Of a stretch of DNA of 64,000 nt, positions 60,897 to 64,000 are shown one piece after another (the first letter of the stretch is position 1; each line of letters starts with the position of its first letter). The DNA is from Thermohalobaculum sp038534135 (GTDB lineage: Bacteria; Pseudomonadota; Alphaproteobacteria; Rhodobacterales; Rhodobacteraceae). The position numbers were made by a program, and so were the translations under genes. Where the stretch lies: contig JBCAXJ010000007.1 in NCBI GenBank assembly GCA_038534135.1, positions 1 through 64,000 of the forward strand, written 5' to 3'. The notes under the pieces were generated by a model. The model saw only the letters and a program-made list of their open reading frames with translations, did not search any database and was not told where the DNA came from.

Positions 60897-61661
60897 TCAA
60901 ATCTCAGCCACGGTCTGAAGCCAACCCAGCCCATCTTCGGTTCGGCCGCGCGGTCTGTACTCGCAGCCAACCCAGCCTGAATACCCCAGCGCATCCATCT
61001 GTTCGAACAGAAAGCTGAAGTTGAGTTCGCCATCGTCGGGCTCGTGCCGCTCGGGCACGCCGGCGATCTGGATGTGCCCGATTTCTTGCGCGAGCCTCTC
61101 CATGCGGCGGGTCAGATCACCCTCCATGATCTGAGCGTGATAAAGATCGAACTGGAGCTTCAGGTTCGGCGCTCCGACCGTGTTGATGATCGCCATCGCC
61201 TGATCTGACCGATTCAGAAAGTAGCTGGGCATGTCACGAGAGTTGATGGGTTCGATCACCAGCACCCGGTCACCTGCCTCCTCCGCCGCCCAGGACAGAT
61301 TGTCCACAAATGTCGCCTGCGCGCTCTTTCCGGCGGCGTTGCCCGCCATCACGTGGATCGCACCGGGACCGATAACCGCCGCATACTCCAGAGCCTGCTG
61401 GAACGTGTCGCGAAACTCCTGCTCACGCCCCGGTATCGCCGACATTCCGCGCTCACCGGCCTGCCAATCCCCGGGAGGCGCATTGAACAAGGCCTGCTGC
61501 AAGCCGTGCGCATCCAAAGCCGCGCGAATCTCTGAGGGGTCGAAATCGTATGGAAACAGAAACTCGACACCCCGAAATCCGCACTTCGATGCTGCAGCGA
61601 AACGGTCCAGAAAATCATGCTCATTGAACATCATCGACAGATTGGCGGCAAACTTTGGCAT
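60897..61661 (-). CDS. Hydroxypyruvate isomerase-like (Hyi/OtnI family) TIM-barrel enzyme
   Basis: The protein has 254 residues with an ideal AGGAGG 6 bases before the ATG. Blocks typical of the family are FAANLSMMFNEHDFLDRF at the start, GFRGVEFLFPYDFD, LFNAPPGDWQAGERGMSAIPGREQEF (split), LVIEPINSRDMPSYFLNR, LQFDLYHAQIMEGDL, and YSGWVGCEYRPRG at the end. Glu, Asp and His in these blocks are the expected metal ligands. Known members interconvert hydroxypyruvate and tartronate semialdehyde or act on 2-oxo-tetronate. The exact substrate is inferred. Confidence 0.88.
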   Translation of the reverse strand: MPKFAANLSMMFNEHDFLDRFAAASKCGFRGVEFLFPYDFDPSEIRAALDAHGLQQALFNAPPGDWQAGERGMSAIPGREQEFRDTFQQALEYAAVIGPGAIHVMAGNAAGKSAQATFVDNLSWAAEEAGDRVLVIEPINSRDMPSYFLNRSDQAMAIINTVGAPNLKLQFDLYHAQIMEGDLTRRMERLAQEIGHIQIAGVPERHEPDDGELNFSFLFEQMDALGYSGWVGCEYRPRGRTEDGLGWLQTVAEI

Positions 61662-61735
61662 CGGCGTCCTCCTGGGCAGGAGGCCATGCTGGCCAAGGCG
61701 TGTCGCTACGTAAAGCGATTTCCTGTCCGGACAAT

Positions 61736-61924
61736 TCAGCGATCAAGCCTGCGGCGCACCTCGGCTAGAGACTCCATCACCTGGACCTCCTTCCCGGAGT
61801 CCAAAAAGATCGTGACGACGCTTCCGGTCGCCGGGCCCTTTTGCTCGATCATTGAAATCCGGGCGATCGGGATGCCGACAGGCTCGGAGGACTCAAGCAA
61901 GGTCAACCAAAGCCACTCAGTCAT
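61736..61924 (-). CDS. Small unknown protein (62 residues), overlapping the glycosyltransferase gene
   Basis: The protein has 62 residues and starts inside the last 8 bases of the glycosyltransferase gene. It begins TEWLWLTLLESSEPVGIPIA and continues with RISMIEQ and VVTIFLDSGKEVQVMESLAEVRRRL. The strand-turn-strand-helix pattern faintly resembles FlbD, a small flagellar protein, but the match is by eye only. It is a real gene candidate because of the coupled overlap and the patterned sequence. Confidence 0.55.
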   Translation of the reverse strand: MTEWLWLTLLESSEPVGIPIARISMIEQKGPATGSVVTIFLDSGKEVQVMESLAEVRRRLDR

Positions 61925-63089
61925 TCGGCCAGCCCCAATAGGTGTTCAGAACCTCCTTTAGGTCCGCGCGCGCGGACTCGAGCGACAGATGCGTTTGCGC
62001 ATAGTCGACAACCCGCTGCTCCATCCGTCTCATGGCCACCGGATCGTTCAGGTAGCGGCTGATCGCGGTTGTGAGCTGCGGCACGACGGGCAGGTCCAGA
62101 TGGATCTTCTCGCAGACATCATCAGGAATGTCTGAAAAGGCCGCGTATTCCGGCACGATGATGACTTTGCCGAAGCCAAGCGCGCGTGCAGCGACGCCCG
62201 AGGTTTCACCGGCGGATGGAAAGCGCATCAGCGGCAGGACGTCGGCGGCAAGCGTGTAGTCGTCGAAGTCGGCGTCGGACAGGTAGCCGGTCACTTGAAT
62301 GCTCGAGGCGTGGCGGGACTGACCGATCAGTTCCATCGCCGGATCCCATTCGCAAGCGCCCGCCACGATCAACCGAGCGTCCGCGCTTTGATCGCGCACT
62401 TCCTCGAAGGCAGCGATCACCCAATCGAGCCGCTTGGCTGGTGTCACATAGCCGCCTGCAAGAATGATGAACTGCTCGGGGTCCAACCCAAGCCGGTCGC
62501 GCGCCTCGTCCTTCGAGCGCGTGATCGCGTTGCTTTGCTCGACACCGATCGCGTAGTGCGGAATCACATGGATCGGCGTCGACACCTCCTGCAATTCGAT
62601 CTGAAAGCGCGCCCAGCGCGAGTGTACGATCACGGCTTCGGCGCGGTCACAGATTGTCCGGTTGACCCTCAGATAAAAATCGAGTCGCGGGGTGTAGAAG
62701 CCTTTCGCGCGTTGCAGGGCCGCCCGCCTGCCGAACGCCCCCTCGGAGTCTTCCAGGCCCCGCAGGTATCCCGCGAAGTCGCCCTGGGCCAACGTGCGTT
62801 CGGTGTGGATGTGGTGCAGCGACAGATCATGCAACTCGACGATGGCCCCGCCACGGCGCGCCTGTTCAAGAATGTAGCCGTGATGCACATTGTTTCCGAG
62901 CTGCAGCAGCGTTTGGCGTTCGCCTGCAATGGCTTCGCTCGGCGCGATGGCACGCCGCCCTTCGCGTTGGGCCGCTTCCTCGGTCACGAACACGAGCCCC
63001 TCGAATTCGGGATCCGACGCAATCAGCGTTTCGGTATAGTTTGCAATTCCCGAGGGCGAAGGCGCCAGCGGGGACCAGACATACCCCAT
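61917..63089 (-). CDS. Glycosyltransferase, family 4-like (GT-B fold)
   Basis: The protein has 390 residues. The N-terminal half includes SPLAPSPSGIANYTETLI, the usual glycine-containing acceptor-side loop, and the C-terminal half has ILAGGYVTPAKRLDWVIAAFEEV, VTGYLSDADFDDYTLAADVLPLMRFPSAGETSGVAARALGFGKVIIVPE (split). The acidic Glu in SAGETSG corresponds to the E-x7-E nucleotide-sugar site. It lies 4 bases after the coiled-coil gene. The acceptor is unknown; a surface polysaccharide or flagellin modification are guesses. Confidence 0.88.
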   Translation of the reverse strand: MGYVWSPLAPSPSGIANYTETLIASDPEFEGLVFVTEEAAQREGRRAIAPSEAIAGERQTLLQLGNNVHHGYILEQARRGGAIVELHDLSLHHIHTERTLAQGDFAGYLRGLEDSEGAFGRRAALQRAKGFYTPRLDFYLRVNRTICDRAEAVIVHSRWARFQIELQEVSTPIHVIPHYAIGVEQSNAITRSKDEARDRLGLDPEQFIILAGGYVTPAKRLDWVIAAFEEVRDQSADARLIVAGACEWDPAMELIGQSRHASSIQVTGYLSDADFDDYTLAADVLPLMRFPSAGETSGVAARALGFGKVIIVPEYAAFSDIPDDVCEKIHLDLPVVPQLTTAISRYLNDPVAMRRMEQRVVDYAQTHLSLESARADLKEVLNTYWGWPND

Positions 63090-63093
63090 GGGC

Positions 63094-63342
63094 CTATCCG
63101 GCGCGCCGCGTCACTTGCAGATGCTCCCGCGCTTCCAGCGCGGTGATGCGATCCTCCAACGCCATGATCCGCTTGGCCAATCGCGTATCCAGGGTCTCCA
63201 TCCGCATTTCATAAATATCCAGTGCCTGACGTGCAGCGGCATGGGTGACGAGCGTTTGCTGGATCTCTTTCTGGATCTCACGCCTTATCTGGCGCCGCAA
63301 CTTTGCGGCCAAGGACGGAAACATCTTCTTCAGCGAGAGCAC
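63094..63342 (-). CDS. Small basic coiled-coil protein
   Basis: The protein has 82 residues from a GTG at 63342, chosen because GGAG lies 7 bases upstream; a TTG at 63348 is an alternative. It is rich in Arg, Lys, Glu and Ala with heptad-like hydrophobics (IQKEIQQTLVTHAAARQAL, RLAKRIMALEDRITALEARE). No membrane helix or known domain is seen. It is coupled to the glycosyltransferase gene by a 4-base gap, so the two may act together. Confidence 0.6.
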   Translation of the reverse strand: MLSLKKMFPSLAAKLRRQIRREIQKEIQQTLVTHAAARQALDIYEMRMETLDTRLAKRIMALEDRITALEAREHLQVTRRAG

Positions 63343-63518
63343 GCGCAAACTCCGGTTCTCAGGACACCACCGACCCGCCCAAGGACGGACACCTGCAGGT
63401 GTACCAGCGACGCCTTAACCATAGGTTTTCCGCGCCGCCGCATTGATGCGAAACCCGGCGGCTTAGTGCCGGATTAACCCATTGGCGCCAAAAGACCGCG
63501 AAAGATGATCGGACGCCC
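63343..63518. other. Divergent intergenic region before the sulfotransferase gene
   Basis: This 176-base gap contains no open gene. Two TTAACC stretches are present (63416-63421 and 63474-63479), but no promoter could be called. Confidence 0.4.
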
Positions 63519-64000
63519 ATGATCCTGAACCACCAGCACGGATTTATCTTTGTCCATGTGCCAAAGGCGGCTGGCACGACGATCACCCGCGCACTCTCGC
63601 CGTTGACAACCTTTCGTGATCTCGAGCTTGGCGGCACAAAGTACGGCGAGGCAATTCAGGAGTTGTTCGCGTCGCGATTCGGCCTGCGCAAGCACTCGAC
63701 AGGCGCCGTCATTCGCGGCAAGTGCCCGCCGCATATCTGGCGCCGGTTCTTCGTCTTCGCCTTCGTGCGGTCACCCTATGCGCGGGCCTATTCGGTGTAT
63801 CGCTTCTTGCAACGCTGGAAGGAAGGCCCACACCATGCGGAGGTAATTGACCTCGACTTCACCGCGTTTCTGCAGTCGCCAAAGCTGGACTGCAATGAGA
63901 TCGAGATCGCTCGCCCGCAAGCGCACTGGCTGTGCAAGGACGGCGCAGTTCTGCCCGGAATCGATTTCGTTGGACGGGTCGAGAGCTTTGCCGAAGATTT
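63519..64000 (+). CDS. Sulfotransferase-family protein, N-terminal part (runs off right edge)
   Basis: About 160 residues are visible from the ATG at 63519; the ATG at 63505 is followed by an early stop in its frame. The N-terminus FIFVHVPKAAGTTITRAL has the PAPS 5'-phosphosulfate loop of sulfotransferase family 2, and FVFAFVRSPYARAYSVYRFL has the 3'-phosphate-binding Arg and Ser. LDFTAFLQSPKLD and DFVGRVESFAED follow and fit the family. It is divergent from the coiled-coil/glycosyltransferase genes. The acceptor, possibly a surface sugar, is unknown. Confidence 0.85.
   Translation, partial: MILNHQHGFIFVHVPKAAGTTITRALSPLTTFRDLELGGTKYGEAIQELFASRFGLRKHSTGAVIRGKCPPHIWRRFFVFAFVRSPYARAYSVYRFLQRWKEGPHHAEVIDLDFTAFLQSPKLDCNEIEIARPQAHWLCKDGAVLPGIDFVGRVESFAED

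Overview
The window is high-GC chromosomal DNA from an alphaproteobacterium, most likely Rhodobacterales (Roseobacter-type). The grounds are an F0 ATP synthase cluster atpI-atpB-atpE-atpG(b')-atpF with paired b and b' subunits, tRNA-Trp directly before secE, a fused chain of transcription/translation operons, an operon order motB-flgE-flgK-flgL-flgI, and a small membrane protein gene between rplP and rpmC. No phage, insertion sequence, rRNA or CRISPR array was seen. The species cannot be named from the sequence alone.

Region 1 (1-11,506, all minus strand) is the accessory part and the most interesting. It encodes a branched-chain-amino-acid-type ABC importer (substrate-binding protein, two permeases, a LivG-type ATPase) whose second ATPase is fused to a Tm-1-like (UPF0261) domain. 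A TIM-barrel protein of the phosphoenolpyruvate-hydrolase-like family lies downstream. These two domain types form one chain in the tomato Tm-1 antiviral protein. The locus also has an AraC regulator, an iron-alcohol-dehydrogenase-fold protein that seems to have lost all four metal ligands, a DUF1330 protein with a tandemly duplicated cupin, and the start of an SPFH/flotillin gene. Together they look like an uptake-and-processing system for an unidentified small molecule.

Region 2 (11,590-14,345) is the F0 operon on the minus strand, with a recognisable promoter and terminator. Region 3 (14,580-17,459) holds a sugar-isomerase-like TIM barrel, tRNA-Trp and secE. It is followed by a divergent MarR/Tat-exported nitroreductase pair with two palindromic operators that separates secE from nusG.

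Region 4 (17,720-49,337, plus strand) is the core information-processing block: nusG-rplKAJL-rpoBC, a YbjN-domain protein, rpsL-rpsG-fusA-tuf, the S10-spc-alpha ribosomal operons with secY and adk, then rpoA-rplQ. Intercistronic stem-loops and several promoter-like sites divide it. Region 5 (49,433-53,605) continues on the plus strand with a predicted lipoprotein HtrA-type protease, rarA, crcB and an rluC-like gene, the last four joined by overlapping stop/start codons.

Region 6 (53,662-60,854) is flagellar: flgI, flgL, flgK, flgE and motB on the minus strand, and a divergent FliM-type switch protein lacking the usual N-terminal CheY-binding peptide. Region 7 (60,897-64,000) contains a hydroxypyruvate-isomerase-like gene, a small unknown protein, a glycosyltransferase and a coiled-coil protein on the minus strand, with a truncated sulfotransferase gene running off the right edge on the plus strand.
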